Assembly (NCBI RefSeq): GCF_001411555.2 | Contig: NC_049916.1 | Coordinates: 22,599,558-22,663,557, forward strand | Length of the DNA stretch: 64,000 bases | From: Juglans regia | Taxonomy: Eukaryota > Streptophyta > Magnoliopsida > Fagales > Juglandaceae | Reading direction: 5' to 3' | Shown: positions 48,398 to 59,915 of the stretch, in pieces | Layout: each line of letters starts with the position of its first letter | How positions within the stretch are numbered: position 1 is the stretch's first letter | Made by a program: the position numbers and the translations under genes | Notes under the pieces: model-generated | Told to the model about the DNA's origin: nothing | Databases searched by the model: none | What the model saw: the letters and a program-made list of their open reading frames with translations, nothing else

Positions 48398-48410
48398 TGT
48401 TATCAGAGCC
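48398..48410 (+). other. Primer-binding site after the long LTR
   Basis: TGTTATCAGAGCC, three bases after the LTR end, resembles the TGGTATCAGAGCC site complementary to initiator methionine tRNA, with one mismatch. Confidence 0.7.
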
Positions 48411-49580
48411 AAGTTAAGAGATTTTGCAAACTTTTGAAGAGAAACATAGTATTTCATTAATTCTAGGATAAGGTCACCTAGGATGCTCCTGGCCCGCTTG
48501 AGAGTTATTTGAATATTTTAGATTTAGATAAGTCGCTTATTAGTTCTCAGTAGATAGCACTATATGTTGTTGTTACTATTCTCATAATTATTGTTATTAT
48601 TATTGTTTAAATTTTTTGAAATACTAGTTATTGGTTAACTTAGAATATGACACCTACACCAGATAATTTTATGTAGCGTAGATATTTAGAATTTTATGGA
48701 TATTACTTGTACTGTGGGTTTTGTGTCAATATATATGGTTACGACAATGTAATTAATTGAAGGAATGTGAAGTTAGGAAACTTTTGCTTTTAAGATTGAT
48801 AGCATATTTGATTCATGAGAATGGATGGAGATTGAATTATATTTGATGGAGTCCTATTTAAGGAAATTAGGAAATTTAGTTAGTAGGTTTTGGAGTTATG
48901 ACGTAAATTTGCAAATGGTGTTTTGATATTTCATGACTATTGATGGAAGGTATATTATGTTCTTTAGGTAATATAATTTCTCTCACCTAGCATGAATGGG
49001 AACAAAAGATTATAGGAAAATTTCATGTATTGTGGAGTTACATAGCAATAGAGTTATAGAAGGAAATTGAGAAGTCAATATATTTTTTAGGTGCGGAGAC
49101 TTAAGTTTTATAAGGAAAAGATGATTGATTTAAGTATGTGTATGCATTAGATATACACATGATAAGTTTAATGATCCAATGAGCACAATAGGAGTGCGAC
49201 GAAATATTTGGAGTTGGTTAAAGTCGCTAAATGTATAATTAAGGTACTTCTTAATGGATTAGACAAATATGCTAGATAAGCGTATTTAGAGTGACACGTT
49301 GGAGATGTGGGCCCATAACTCATAGGCGATTGTTTTGATATTTCATTTTTAAAGATTCTAGAATCAAGATATTTTTAAAGATTCCAAACTTTGGAAAGTT
49401 TTATTTTGTTATTATTTTATGTTAATAAATTATTTTAGTAAGTTATGTGGAGAATCTATTTATAATTTTTATGTGGAGAATTTCTTTTATTATTTTATTT
49501 TATGTGGAGACTGTTACTTACTATTTATTGGAGTAAGATAGTGGTTTGCGTGATACTATTATTAGGTTTTTAAATTAGAA
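48411..49580 (+). mobile_element. Internal region of the long-LTR element, no coding left
   Basis: About 1.2 kb follows the primer site before another MITE starts. No gag or pol motif survives in any frame; stops are frequent and the sequence is AT-rich. The element is either a non-coding large retrotransposon derivative or a heavily decayed and truncated copy. Confidence 0.5.
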
Positions 49581-49582
49581 AA

Positions 49583-49752
49583 AATATACTTACAACCGTG
49601 AATTGCGTAACCGCCGCGCAATCGTTTTGAAAAAAATGAATCAAACATGGGATCCACATGAAAAGAATTAATTTTTTAATAGTGGACTCCACTCTTTTTC
49701 AAAGCGATTACGCAACGGTTACGCACTTCATGATTGTATGTAGAATTACTCT
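49583..49752. repeat. MITE copy 3 (TCGTG-subterminal family)
   Basis: The left end ACTTACAACCGTGAATTGCG and right end CACTTCATGATTGTATGTAG are approximate inverted repeats, and the central 'gggatccacatgaaaagaat' and 'ttttttaatagtggactcc' blocks match the copy at 3015. Confidence 0.65.
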
Positions 49753-49938
49753 TTTAATTAATCTTGTTGTCGAGATTTACATTTTAGGCTTGTATTGTAT
49801 TTTCGAAGTGTGTGATGGTTGACAGTAAGTGCATGAACGTGTAGCTGTAAAAGAATTAGGAAACTATGTGAGGTTTATGAATGAATAATAGAGGACTAAA
49901 ATCTTGAAATGTTAAACTTGACTAAAATCTTTCATGAT

Positions 49939-50918
49939 TAGGTTTGTAAATGAACCAATATATTCAATAGTCCGCTTGGTACTCTCTTGGTTAAATTCAA
50001 ATCGAACTCGACAAGAAAAAAAACAACTCACCTATGAAAGCCTATCCCCACTCGATTAATAAATAACACATACTCGACAAAACTCGACTCGATTCGGCTA
50101 AGACTCATTAAGACCCGCTCATTTATGCTCGAGTAAACTCGATTAAACCTCATTTATATATCAATAAGAGTAATGCTACATACAATCGTGAAGTAAACAA
50201 GCGCCTCATAAACATTTTGGAAAAGAGTGGATCCCGTATTTACTCACTTTTTTCAAAAGGATTATGCGATACTTGTGCACTACACGACTGCAAATATCAT
50301 TTCTCTATTGATAAATATATACATACACCTATGTATATATACATACATATATATATGTATTAGCTAATAATATAAACATAACACTTTTATAATTAAATAT
50401 ATAATATGTAAACTAATTACTTATTCATATATATTGAATATACTTCATAGGTATATTTTATAATTTGTACAATAATTAGTGGATAAAATTCAATAATTTC
50501 ATATACTAGTATATGAGAACCATATATGAAATGGATATATACTATCATATTATGTGTATGTATTAATAATTTATATAAGCATATAATATGTTGTTATTAT
50601 AGATAAATATAAACTAGTTAGATATTAATTATTTATAAATTTTTAAAATCTTATAATTCAATAGAGGTTCTACTTGTTAGTTGTACAAATTTAATAATAG
50701 GTTTTTTATTTATTTAATTTATTAATTATTAAATCTTATTCAAAAAATAAAAAAAATAAACAACTCGAGCCGAGCTCGAGTTTGAGTTGGGAGTTTAACT
50801 TATCGAGTCGAGTTCAAACAAAGATTAAATAAAAATCTTGAAATCAAGCTCAGATTTTTTTAGTCAAGCTGAGATTGGCATGCCAAAGACTGGCTCGACT
50901 CACTCGATTACAATCCTA
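49939..50918. mobile_element. hAT-like element copy 2, complete with 8-bp duplication
   Basis: The element runs from TAGGTTTGTAA to TTACAATCCTA and is flanked on both sides by TTCATGAT (49931-49938 and 50919-50926), an 8-bp target duplication typical of hAT elements. Subterminal regions are rich in CTCGACTCG and GAGTCGAG words. It has no coding frame of significance and is non-autonomous. A smaller MITE lies inside it at 50166-50306. Confidence 0.85.
50166..50306. repeat. MITE copy 4 (TCGTG family) inside hAT-like copy 2
   Basis: The sequence between GAGTAATGCTACATACAATC and its inverted partner GACTGCAAATATCATTTCTC is missing from the corresponding place in hAT-like copy 1 (about 44972), so the insertion is recognised by comparison. 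It is shorter than copies 2 and 3, having lost part of the centre. Confidence 0.75.
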
Positions 50919-50926
50919 TTCATGAT

Positions 50927-52978
50927 TTCATCTCTAAACCCTAAATGACATATCTCAAGTGTCTATTTATCCAATTAACTTGGGTATGGTACATAATTCT
51001 TTAACTTTTAAGCGCGTTTGAAAGTAAAAACTTGGTTTATTTATTTTTGATCGAAATCTTACAAACTAAACTCTCATCTAACTTTCATCACACTACGATG
51101 AGATGACATTACTTATCAATTTTTCAGTTTTTGAATTTTTCTCTTAAAAAAATAAAAGATTACTCGATAGTAATAATAATGTCACATTCAACAGCAAAAT
51201 GAAAACATGATGAAAGTGAAATAAAAGTGTAATATATAGCATTATTCTTTATCAACACAATTTTGTTCTCTCTAAGTTATGCATTCATGAAAGTTAGATT
51301 GATGATCTAGTGTTGGATTTATAAAGAAAAATATACCATATATACGTTTTCAAAAATAAGCACAATTTGGTATGACTAGTCAAGAATTTTTTCAGAACTA
51401 AGTATCCCAAACTTTGGAAAATGATATAAGAACAACTATACTACAAGTTGTTTACAACTTAGTATAAAAAAAATATTATTTTATTTATTTTGAACTGTTA
51501 CAAGTACTAAAATTTTGAATTAAAGTAAAAAATATTAATGTTGTAATATGTAGTAGTAATTAAATTGTAATATAGTTGGTGGTGTAATTGTTCCCACATT
51601 TTCATATTTTTTATTTTATTTTATAGGAAATAGACATAATTTCATTCTATGAAGGAAGTAAGTTACAGTTGTGACTCAAGAAACAAGCCAAACTACACAT
51701 CTATTGTAAGTTTTCCTGCACACAAATTTCTTTGCAACGGATATTGTCTTAACTTCTAGAAACTCTCAATTGAGAATATCATTATCTGTATAAAAAAGAG
51801 ATAAACCATCCCCCACCTCTAAATGAGGAAAGGGTATCCAACCTCCATCCTCCTATTGAGGAGAATGAGAAACCTATTGAGGAGAATGAGAAAAGGAAAA
51901 CCACCACCCACTTCCAAAAGAGGAGGGGTTTTCCTACTATGAACATAAAGTCCAATAACTTATTTTTTTTTTTTTTATCTAAAATAAAACAATAGACCTG
52001 CAAATACATAGAAAATACTAAAAGCACATCTACAAACAAAAAGAACCACACGGACCCAGCCTAAACTAAAAAGGTCTAGCCTATTTGCAAGTGGGAAGGC
52101 CCCTTAGGATTTCATCTCTTTCTATACCGCCGGCCGCACCCTTCTTCTTTTTTTCTTTTTTTTCTCCACTTTTTTTCCTGCTTCTTCCTCCTTATCTCTT
52201 ATGCGTTCCCTGCCCACCTTCTCGGCACGAGCACCTCCATATGGGCCACCTCTTCTCTTCATTGGCCACCTCCACATGGGCTTCGAGTTTCCCCTCCACC
52301 TTCACACAAGCACCAGCCACCAGCCACACGAGCATCGGCCATTGCTTCCTCGCCAGCACTGGCACACTGAAGCATTTCGTCCACCACCAGGCGGCACACC
52401 CATTACCAGCATGCGTGCTTCCTGTTCCCCTGCACAAGCGGCTGACCGAGCTTTTGTAGATTGGTGGATTAGCGGCTCATCACCGGCTCATCCACCGTCC
52501 CTCACCGTGCGTGGATTTGTGGGTTGGGTCAGGGGTTTTGTGTTGCAAAGGACAAGAATCAGAAGTGTTCCTCAAGAATTTAGACTGTGATAATCAGAAA
52601 GTGTTTCTCCTTTATTAGACCTGAAAAACTTAAAACAAAAACAAAACAGACTGGAAAATTAAGGAAGTGAAGAGCGAAAGCACCCACCCCGCTCAAACTT
52701 TTCAACCTTGAATTTGCAGACCATTTTTCATTTTTTAAATAGTAAAAATAATTTTTACTAATTTTCTTATACTATAATATTTTCTGCCAAAACCCGTCCC
52801 TTTTTACCCAAAAAGTTCCCTTTATAGCTTGTGCACGTACCTAGGACCCTGCTACTAGGCCGCCCATAGCTGGCGTGTCTTTAGTGCAAATTGATTTGTT
52901 TTCTTTTTCTTTTGCAAACTTTTTAAATATATTTAAATATAGGATAATACTAGAGCCACAGTTAAGAGATTCCATTAG
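50927..52978. other. Intergenic region, no recognised gene
   Basis: The stretch 51640-52080 has a 21-bp tandem duplication (51852-51893, unit CCTATTGAGGAGAATGAGAAA minus nothing) and a T15-type run near 51962-51976. The stretch 52085-52590 is GC-richer and CCACC-rich, giving proline/histidine-rich frames on both strands that show no family resemblance; I regard it as non-coding or as a leftover of a captured sequence. Confidence 0.4.
51852..51893. repeat. 21-bp tandem duplication
   Basis: Two perfect adjacent copies of a 21-bp unit beginning CCTATTGAGGAG. Confidence 0.85.
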
Positions 52979-53318
52979 GCTATTTTATATGGGTTTTTTT
53001 TTTGGTTCTTTTTTACATAGATTTTTTTAACACTTTTAAATATTTTTTAAAAATAAAAAAAATCACAATATCATTAAAAAATGAAAAACGCTTTGCAGCG
53101 ATCCATCTGACATTGAGGCATTAACAGCCCTCCAATAACACAATGCCACATCAACAATTTCACAAAAATTATAATAGACTCATTACAGTAGACATAAAAC
53201 ACGTATTCTCCTCGCCCCTTCAGAAATTGATTTAAGCCCCATTCAGAAAACCTTCGCACACCGTAGTTCTTGTCACCCTCCACCGCACGATACCATCATC
53301 AATTTTTCGAGAAATAAC

Positions 53319-53320
<2 letters not shown>

Positions 53321-53355
<35 letters not shown>
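53321..53355. repeat. (GA)n microsatellite
   Basis: About 17 GA units within the core of the foldback element. Confidence 0.9.
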
Positions 53356-53356
<1 letters not shown>

Positions 53357-53865
53357 AACATGTGAGTGTAGTTCGGGCATAGGCTTACTGAGAGGAGGAC
53401 GACGAAGTTGTTGCAGCGTGAAGTGTCCAAAGGTGCTCTCTGTGTGGTGGCGATGGCGTGGAGGAAAGGTGGCAGCGGCTTGGTGGTAAAACCACGGCTC
53501 ACGGTGGGGAAAACGAATGCTCTATTTTGATGAGCAAAAATAGGGGCTAAATTGAGTGATTGTTCTCACAATTGACCAATTTCTGTTGCATTAAAAATCA
53601 GCCATCATAATTTCGATTCCTAGATTGGAAGCCTAACTTCTTTGCTTGTCCAACGATAAAAATGCCCATGGAAGGGTCAACTCGTTTGGCTGCATCATCA
53701 TCGAAAAGATAAGTCTAGTACAAGGTGAAAATGATAGATACATGACTTAGAGGAGCAAAGCTTCTAACCTCTATTATAAATAATAGGAGTTTAAACCAAG
53801 AAGAAAGTGGCGGCATGCAAAACTTGACGAGCAACTCGACCAGTGACAATGGCTTGATAGTAATG

Positions 53866-53871
<6 letters not shown>

Positions 53872-53909
<38 letters not shown>
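53872..53909. repeat. (GA)n microsatellite
   Basis: About 19 GA units, lying some 100 bp after a TTATAAATA sequence in the foldback element core. Confidence 0.9.
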
Positions 53910-53913
<4 letters not shown>

Positions 53914-54840
53914 CAGAGAGTGGAGTTATTGATAAGGGCGAGGGGCTGCTGCGATTCAGGTTTGAGTTTTGTTGATAGGTGGGCGAGGGGCGACGACTCA
54001 TGTAAGGGGGAACAAAGGAGAGAGAGGGAACAAAGAGGATCGAGATCCGAAGTGTGAGATTGGGATTCTGCTGGGGTGCGGTCACAAGGTAATTGCCATG
54101 GAAAGCGTATGTGGCATGTTTCTATTGGAAGACTGTTTTTCTGGTGTGATAGTCAGATCGTTTATAAGATTTTCTCTTAAAAAACACTCCTATTGAGATT
54201 TTTTTTATTTCATAATTAATGAAGTGTTTTTTAATAATGTTGTAAATTTTTTTTTATTTTTTAAAAATATTTAAAAGTGTTAAAAAAATTTATGTAAAAA
54301 AAAAAAACACATAAAATATCCCAAATCATCTATCATTTGAATTTTTTCCCCTCCCCTTGTCCGGCCGCCTTCACTCGCAACGTTACAGGAATGCCATCGC
54401 TCCGATTTCCTGCTGCTCGCGACTTTTTGATTCCATATGCTTTTCAATTATCCAATCGATAAATTTTATGTTCATTGCCATGGGATTTTCTGGGCAAAAA
54501 AAAAAAAATTGTTTAAAACAAATGAATATATATACATATAAATTTTGGTCGGAAATTCCATTTTTTAAGACGTTTTGAGTGAAATATCGTCGAAATGTAG
54601 ATTTGTGGTTTCTGTATTATGCGTGCTAATGCCCTTTTGCGTGTTTCTATTTTGAGTCGATTGCCGATTTCTTTGGGCATGATATCTTGATGTTTCTGAT
54701 CGGTAGTAGGTGGGAGAGAGTGAGTCCAGGAGTCGTTGGTACTCGTTGTTAAGCGCTGGCAGGAGTCGTATCATCATATATTCAACTCAGGTAAACTTTA
54801 AGGGCACCCGGTTTTTGGGCAATCAACATGAGTCCACTGC

Positions 54841-54888
54841 TGCAGCGTCCCCGTCCTATGGATCTGCAGCGTCCCCGTCCTATGGATC
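54841..54888. repeat. 24-bp tandem duplication
   Basis: Two perfect copies of a 24-bp unit starting TGCAGCGTCCCCGTCCTATG. The unit keeps the reading frame of a weak open frame of unknown meaning. Confidence 0.85.
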
Positions 54889-55490
54889 TGCCTTACCAGC
54901 TGAGAAATATGAATTCTATAAGAGAAACTTCTATGAATATTTTTGTTTCTATGCTGTCCTGAAGGCACAGATTATGAGAAAACCCATCAAAACCTCATCT
55001 TCTATTCACATTCAAAACCTCCTCTCCCAGTTGAGTTCCCACCATTTTTGCGTATTCTCATCCAAACCCAACTTTTCATTCACACCCTTCAGATAAAACG
55101 AGCGTTTTACTTTTAGAAGGAAAAAATATAAAAAAGCCACATCACCCACCGGTGTGTGGTGCAGGAGAATGAGTAAAATTACTCTTTAAATATTTTTTCA
55201 AAAAAAGATACCAATATATTAGTCAATTTCATAACTATTAAATAAATTATTTAACAAAAAATTAAATATATCAATCATCAAAATAAGAGAACAAAATCAT
55301 GCATCATAATATGATTTTTCACGTAACTTTTCACAAATGGTGTCCTCTCCACTAAGGGTGTGTCATTCTTTTGAATTTTGATTAGTGTTACAGTGGAAAG
55401 GCATGCTTGAGTCTTGTGACGAGATATTGTACGTGCTCGAATGTCTCCATAAGTCTTGTGGTCATGTCCCCAAGGTCAACTTCAGCTTAA

Positions 55491-55674
55491 GGAGTCGTTT
55501 GAACTTTGGATTGAGGTTATCTCATCTTATATTATTATTATAATTTTTTAAAATTTATATATAAAATATAATAAATAATTCATTTTTTTAAATTTTAAAA
55601 TAATAATAATATTTTATTCAACTTTTAACTTTTATTTAAAATATCTCATCTTATTTTACTATCTAAACAACTCC
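55491..55674. repeat. MITE of the ACP-region family, copy 1
   Basis: The ends GGAGTCGTTTGAACTTTGGA and, on the other strand, GGAGTTGTTTAGATAGT form terminal inverted repeats. The core (AATAAATAATTCATTTTTTT, AATAATAATATTTTATTCAA) is shared with the copies downstream. Confidence 0.7.
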
Positions 55675-56283
55675 TATAAGAGAAACTCTACATCATACAT
55701 GAACAGATAAACCAAAATATATTACTTACAAGTTCCATATCACACAAAAGATTGTGCAGTAAATGCAAACATACCCACCATAAATAAGCATGGTTTCTCC
55801 TTTTATTTTTTTTTTATTTTGTGGCAACCACAAACATAAAATGAATAATACTAGATGGTTTATTACGACACACATATAATGAAGTGATTCGAGAGATAGC
55901 TAGAGCTGGTGGTTTAACTGTTAACCTAAATATAAATATTTAAATTTATCTATTTTTATCTGTTTAAATTTTTAAAAATAAGTGATATTTTTACATAATA
56001 TTATAAAAGAAATCATAAAATCCAATCCCGACTATCTAATTTAATTAATATTTCACGTATTAAGCTCATTTATTGTGAAGAAGTCAACTTAAACTTTTGA
56101 AACAAATTATAATTTTACATAAGCATACGTGAATTTGATTTTGTTGCTCTCTTTGATGACATTAATATAAAGGTTTTAAAATGAATTGGCATGCATGCAT
56201 CACTTCTGTATGAGCAATCAATGTGGTGAGGTATGATTGAAAATTCATATTTCTAGGAGTAACAGCAAGATCGTCTAGCTCAG

Positions 56284-56656
56284 GGGCGCTTTATATGGTG
56301 AAATAAGATAAATTAATTTTAAATAAAAGTTAAAAATTAAATAAAATATTATTTTTTAATATTATTTTAAGATTTAAAAAAATTAAATTATTTATTATAT
56401 TTTATATAAAAATTTAAAAAAATTATAATAATAAATTGAAATGAAATGAATTTTACAATCCAAACTGCTTTAGGTTGTATTTGGATATTGAAGTGAGTTA
56501 AGTTGAGTTGAGTTGAGATAATAAAATATTATTTTTTAATATTATTATTATTTTAAAATTTAAAAAAATTAAATTATTTATTATATTTTATATTAAAATT
56601 TAAAAAAATTATAATAATAAATTGACATGAATTAACCAACCAAACGAAACTTTAAC
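56284..56656. repeat. Two tandem MITEs of the ACP-region family, copies 2 and 3
   Basis: Two copies of about 185 bp, 56284-56472 and 56471-56656, lie side by side in the same direction. Both contain AAATAAAATATTATTTTTTA or a close variant and AATTATTTATTATATTTTAT. Ends are CTTTAGG/CCAAACTGCTTTAGG-like and CCAACCAAACGAAAC. Confidence 0.65.
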
Positions 56657-57044
56657 CTTGCGGTCGTGGGTTCGTTTGGAGAAGTTTTTAACCCGTCCAT
56701 TTCACTGCCAATGATTTATTTTTATTTTTCTTTTGAAATTTCTCTTTTATTTTTATCACATAGTAAAAATGATATAGCCAAGTGGAGCCACTGGGACTCG
56801 CACCAGAGCGATCTCAACGGTAGGGCCCTTGTGTCCTAACAATGCCAACAAAATACCTGTCGTAACAGTGCCTACAAAATCCCGCAACACCCAATCCAAA
56901 GCTTAAAGGACCAACCTTTACACGTTTACGCCCACTTGCTAACCTGTTCACGAGTTGCCCAGCCTTCTCTCTCTCTCGCTCTCGCTGTTTTATCTGCCCC
57001 CATCGTTACCGGTAACCTCACGTTTCTTCAGCTTGAGAGCTCTA

Positions 57045-58625
57045 ATGGCCACTATCTCCGCTACTTCTGCTACCTTTGGAGCTTCTCTTAAGCCATGCTT
57101 CAAGAATAATAAGGTGAATAAGGGCTTCTTTTCTTGTAAGTTCATTTTCATTAAATTAGTTATGTGTAAAACTCAGATCTGATTCGCTTATAGGTGTTGA
57201 ATTGATTCAGATTTTGTAGTGATATTATTGCCTTTTGTTTTGTTCCCTTAGAATACCCAAAACTTCTTCTGTTAATAGGGTGAAAAATGAAGAAGTTAAA
57301 TCCGGGTTACATGAAGATCTCTCTCTCTCTGACTGGGCATTGATTTATTGTTTACTAAGCTGGAAAATTAGTCAGTATGAATAAATTTAGTTAATTTCTC
57401 TTTCTGAGTTCTGGCAACTGTTGAATTGAGAGGACCATAGACTTGTGACAATGTGACAGACCCATTTGTTTAAATTAGGAGGCCGGACATAGATTGTGTA
57501 CCATGTTATTAGTGTCTGGTGCCTTAGTTTCGACCATCTTATTGTTTGTGTACAATGCTTATCTCACTCTTCTGTGGTCTTGTGTAGCTTTAAAATTTTA
57601 AATTATGTTTCTGTACTTAACAATCTTTTAGTTCCCGTTTGACACATTCTCAGGGTTTAGGACTACACCTCATGCCTCCCGAGCTTAGGCCTCTTTTGGT
57701 TACACAAATGAGATGAAAGTTAAAAGTTAAATAAAATATTATTAAAGTATAATTTTTATTTTGAAATTTGAAAAAGTTGAATTATTTATTGTAATTTATT
57801 TAAAAATTTGAAAAAATTGTAATGATTAGATGAGATGAATTGAGAAAGTTTGTGTAGACAAACCAGCCCAGTCTGAAGTTTTGAAATATTATTCAAATGA
57901 GTTCTACGGACCGATTATGGTTATAAGATAAGTAAAAGTACCAATACATTTTTATGATAGCTGATGTGGGAAGCTTTCACGTTAACACTTCAAATTTGGG
58001 GTTTCAATGACTTTAAAATAATTGAGATACAAGTTATTTAACTCTGAAGTCCTAAAAAGCAGCTTGTGCAGGTGACTGGTGGGACTTCAACAACTCTGAA
58101 GATGGTTAGAGCAGGTTGGGGAAAGAATGTCTTCCCTGCTTTAAGGACCTCGCGCTTCAATGTTTGCTGTGCGGTATTTCACGTCCCTTCTTACTTTGGT
58201 TTCTTGAATGTTGACAAATGAAGACGAAGACTCACATATCTAACGTTCTTTTAATTTACGTGTGTGGCAGGCCAAGCCCGAGACAGTGCAGAAAGTTTGT
58301 GAGATAGTAAAGAAACAATTGGCATTGTCTGATGAGACTGAGCTCACCCCAGAGTCCAAGTTCGCTGCCCTCGGAGCTGATTCTCTTGATACGGTAATAC
58401 CGCAACTGGGTGCTTAGTTTTTGCTTCATCTTCACCTGATAAGATTATTTTAATCAACATGATTACGATGATGAAATAATACTGGCAATGCAGGTGGAAA
58501 TAGTAATGGGTTTGGAGGAAGAATTTGGAATCAGCGTTGAGGAGGAAAGCTCTCAGAATATAACCACAGTCCAAGAAGCAGCTGATCTGATAGAGAAGCT
58601 TGTCCAGAAGAAGCCTGAAGCTTAG
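57045..58625 (+). CDS. ACP: Plastid acyl carrier protein
   Basis: Four exons: 57045-57113, 58072-58173, 58271-58393 and 58494-58625, giving 141 residues with all introns in phase 0. The first 57 residues ([17 protein letters not shown]...) are Ser/Thr/basic-rich and acid-free at the start, as in a chloroplast transit peptide; the mature protein probably begins near [17 protein letters not shown]. The phosphopantetheine attachment site GADSLDT lies at the end of exon 3, with Ser95 as the modified residue; exon 4 supplies [19 protein letters not shown] and the last helix. ACP carries growing acyl chains for plastid type II fatty acid synthesis. Length and exon structure fit plant ACPs; the isoform cannot be told. 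Intron 1 (958 bp) contains a MITE. A TTG-initiated upstream extension was rejected. Confidence 0.95.
57687..57875. repeat. MITE of the ACP-region family, copy 4, in ACP intron 1
   Basis: From AGGCCTCTTTTGGTTACACA to GTAGACAAACCAGCCC, with the family core AAATAAAATATTATTAAAGT and GAATTATTTATTGTAATTTA. It accounts for about a fifth of intron 1. Confidence 0.7.
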
Positions 58626-59574
58626 AATAAGAGCTGGTTGGTTGGGATGTAACAGTTTTGTTACTATTGAGGCAATATCTTGTTAAGTAATTTGTAAGGG
58701 CTAGTTTGCTTTCCCTCCAAAATGTTCCTGTAGTTTTGATTTTTTGAATGGGTGTTCCTCTTTATCAGTCTCAGAATTAGAACTGATATTGTTTTGAAGT
58801 TGAATAGATTAATTTCAAGGAACTTGTAGCTTCTGTATCAGATGCAAAATCCATTTGGTATTGACTTTGATGATTTGGACACCAATGGCCAGCAGTGTAA
58901 TGAATTTCTCCATCCCTAATACTGCTCTCTCTCTCGCTGAAGATCAGAGAAAGCATTTTGTATTTTTAAGGATTCGTAGATATATTTGTTACTCTTATAG
59001 CGAGTATATCTCGGGTAGGAACGTTGATTTGTGTATTATTCTTATTAGAACATCTTCGTTAGCTTGGTCAAAATTGAAGAATGGTTAAAATTTAAATAAT
59101 TTGTACAAAAAACACTCCACATTAGATTGGACATCTCCAAAACAATTTAAATTTCTGTTATAGTGATTGACCAAATATAAAGAATCACAATTGATTCACT
59201 AAATATAGAAAGTGAATGGCTAATCTAATGTATAGATTGAATTTAAATATAATAAGTAAATATAAAAAAGTGTGATATTGATTAAATTTTAAAAATGCAT
59301 TTAATCAAGTCAATGAGAATGTCTGGATATAAACAGTAAAATTATTTATATTTTTTTTCCCAATAATAATATATGTACAATTCTTTTTCCCTTCTTTTAG
59401 ATCGCAAAAATATCGTGCGTGTATATTTTTATTCGAATGTTGTGCGACTACTGCTCCGACCACATTACTCCAGGTCTCCATCAATGGTCTTCCCACCAGA
59501 TCCAACCAACACAGAAAAAAAGTTCTGGATGACCCTAATATCTCGTTTATTTTAAGTTATTAACTCATCTTCTT
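58626..59574. other. 3' flank of the ACP gene
   Basis: The first 150-200 bp presumably are the ACP 3' UTR (for example TTTTGTTACTATTGAGGC, GTTGAATAGATTAATTTC). No further gene was recognised up to the MITEs at 59575; open frames at 58855-59088 and 59305-59555 lack resemblance to known proteins. Confidence 0.4.
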
Positions 59575-59915
59575 ATTTAAGATTCGTTTCATTAAAAAAT
59601 TTATTTCAATTCATTATTATAATTTTTTTAAATTTTAATATAAAATATAATAAATAATTTAATTTTTTTAAATTTTAAAATAATAATAATATTAAAAAAT
59701 AATATTTTAATAATATTTTATCATCTCAACTTAATTCAATTTAACATTCAAATGCAGCTTAATTATTATAACTTTTTCAAATTCTCGTACAAAATAAAAT
59801 AAACAATTTAATTTTTTAAAATCTTAAAACAAAAATAATATTATAACAATATTTTATTTAACTTTCAACTTTTATCTCAACTCATCTATTTTCATCTCAT
59901 TTATAAAAACAAACG
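59575..59915. repeat. Two adjoining MITEs of the ACP-region family, copies 5 and 6
   Basis: 59575-59760 and 59755-59915 run in the same direction and share ATAAATAATTTAATTTTTTT or ATAAACAATTTAATTTTTTA cores and CTCATCTATTTTCATCTCAT-like or CATCTCAACTTAATTC-like right parts. They sit immediately left of a LINE remnant. Confidence 0.65.

Larger units (their letters stand above)
52979..54322. mobile_element. Large foldback element with long inverted arms (Pack-MULE candidate)
   Basis: About 110 bp at 52979-53090 and 54215-54322 are inverted copies (shared TATTTTATRTG, TTTTTTTAACACTTTTAAAT and AAAAATAAAAAAAA blocks). Weaker inverted similarity continues inward (CCAATAACACAATGCCACAT near 53132 against CCAATAGAAACATGCCACAT on the opposite strand near 54110). 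The core of about 0.9 kb is much more GC-rich, with two (GA)n tracts (53321-53355, 53872-53909) and a TTATAAATA box near 53773, resembling a promoter plus leader. Long arms around gene-like DNA suggest a Mutator-like element that captured host sequence. Outer ends and target duplication were not resolved. Confidence 0.55.
54323..57044. other. Upstream region of the ACP gene, MITE-rich
   Basis: The stretch 54360-54800 is moderately GC-rich and has an open frame beginning with GTG at 54710 that runs to 55096. It includes an 8-residue tandem repeat from a 24-bp duplication and has no recognised relative. Between 55491 and 56656 are three related MITEs. The 170 bp before 57045 are pyrimidine-rich (CTCTCTCTCTCGCTCTCGC at about 56967), as expected for a 5' UTR; a TATA box is not obvious. 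Confidence 0.45.

Noticed and set aside
52085..52590. Pro/His/Ser-rich ORFs on both strands
   Set aside because: Frames overlap in three registers in CCACC-rich DNA with no family motif; composition artefact is the simpler explanation.
53299..54085. ORFs on both strands through GA tracts
   Set aside because: Low-complexity translation of GA repeats within the foldback element; no recognisable protein.
56955..57182. Longer ACP N-terminus starting MPSLLSLSLSL
   Set aside because: It begins with TTG in a CT-rich leader and then reads through the exon 1 donor; ATG 57045 gives a normal transit peptide.
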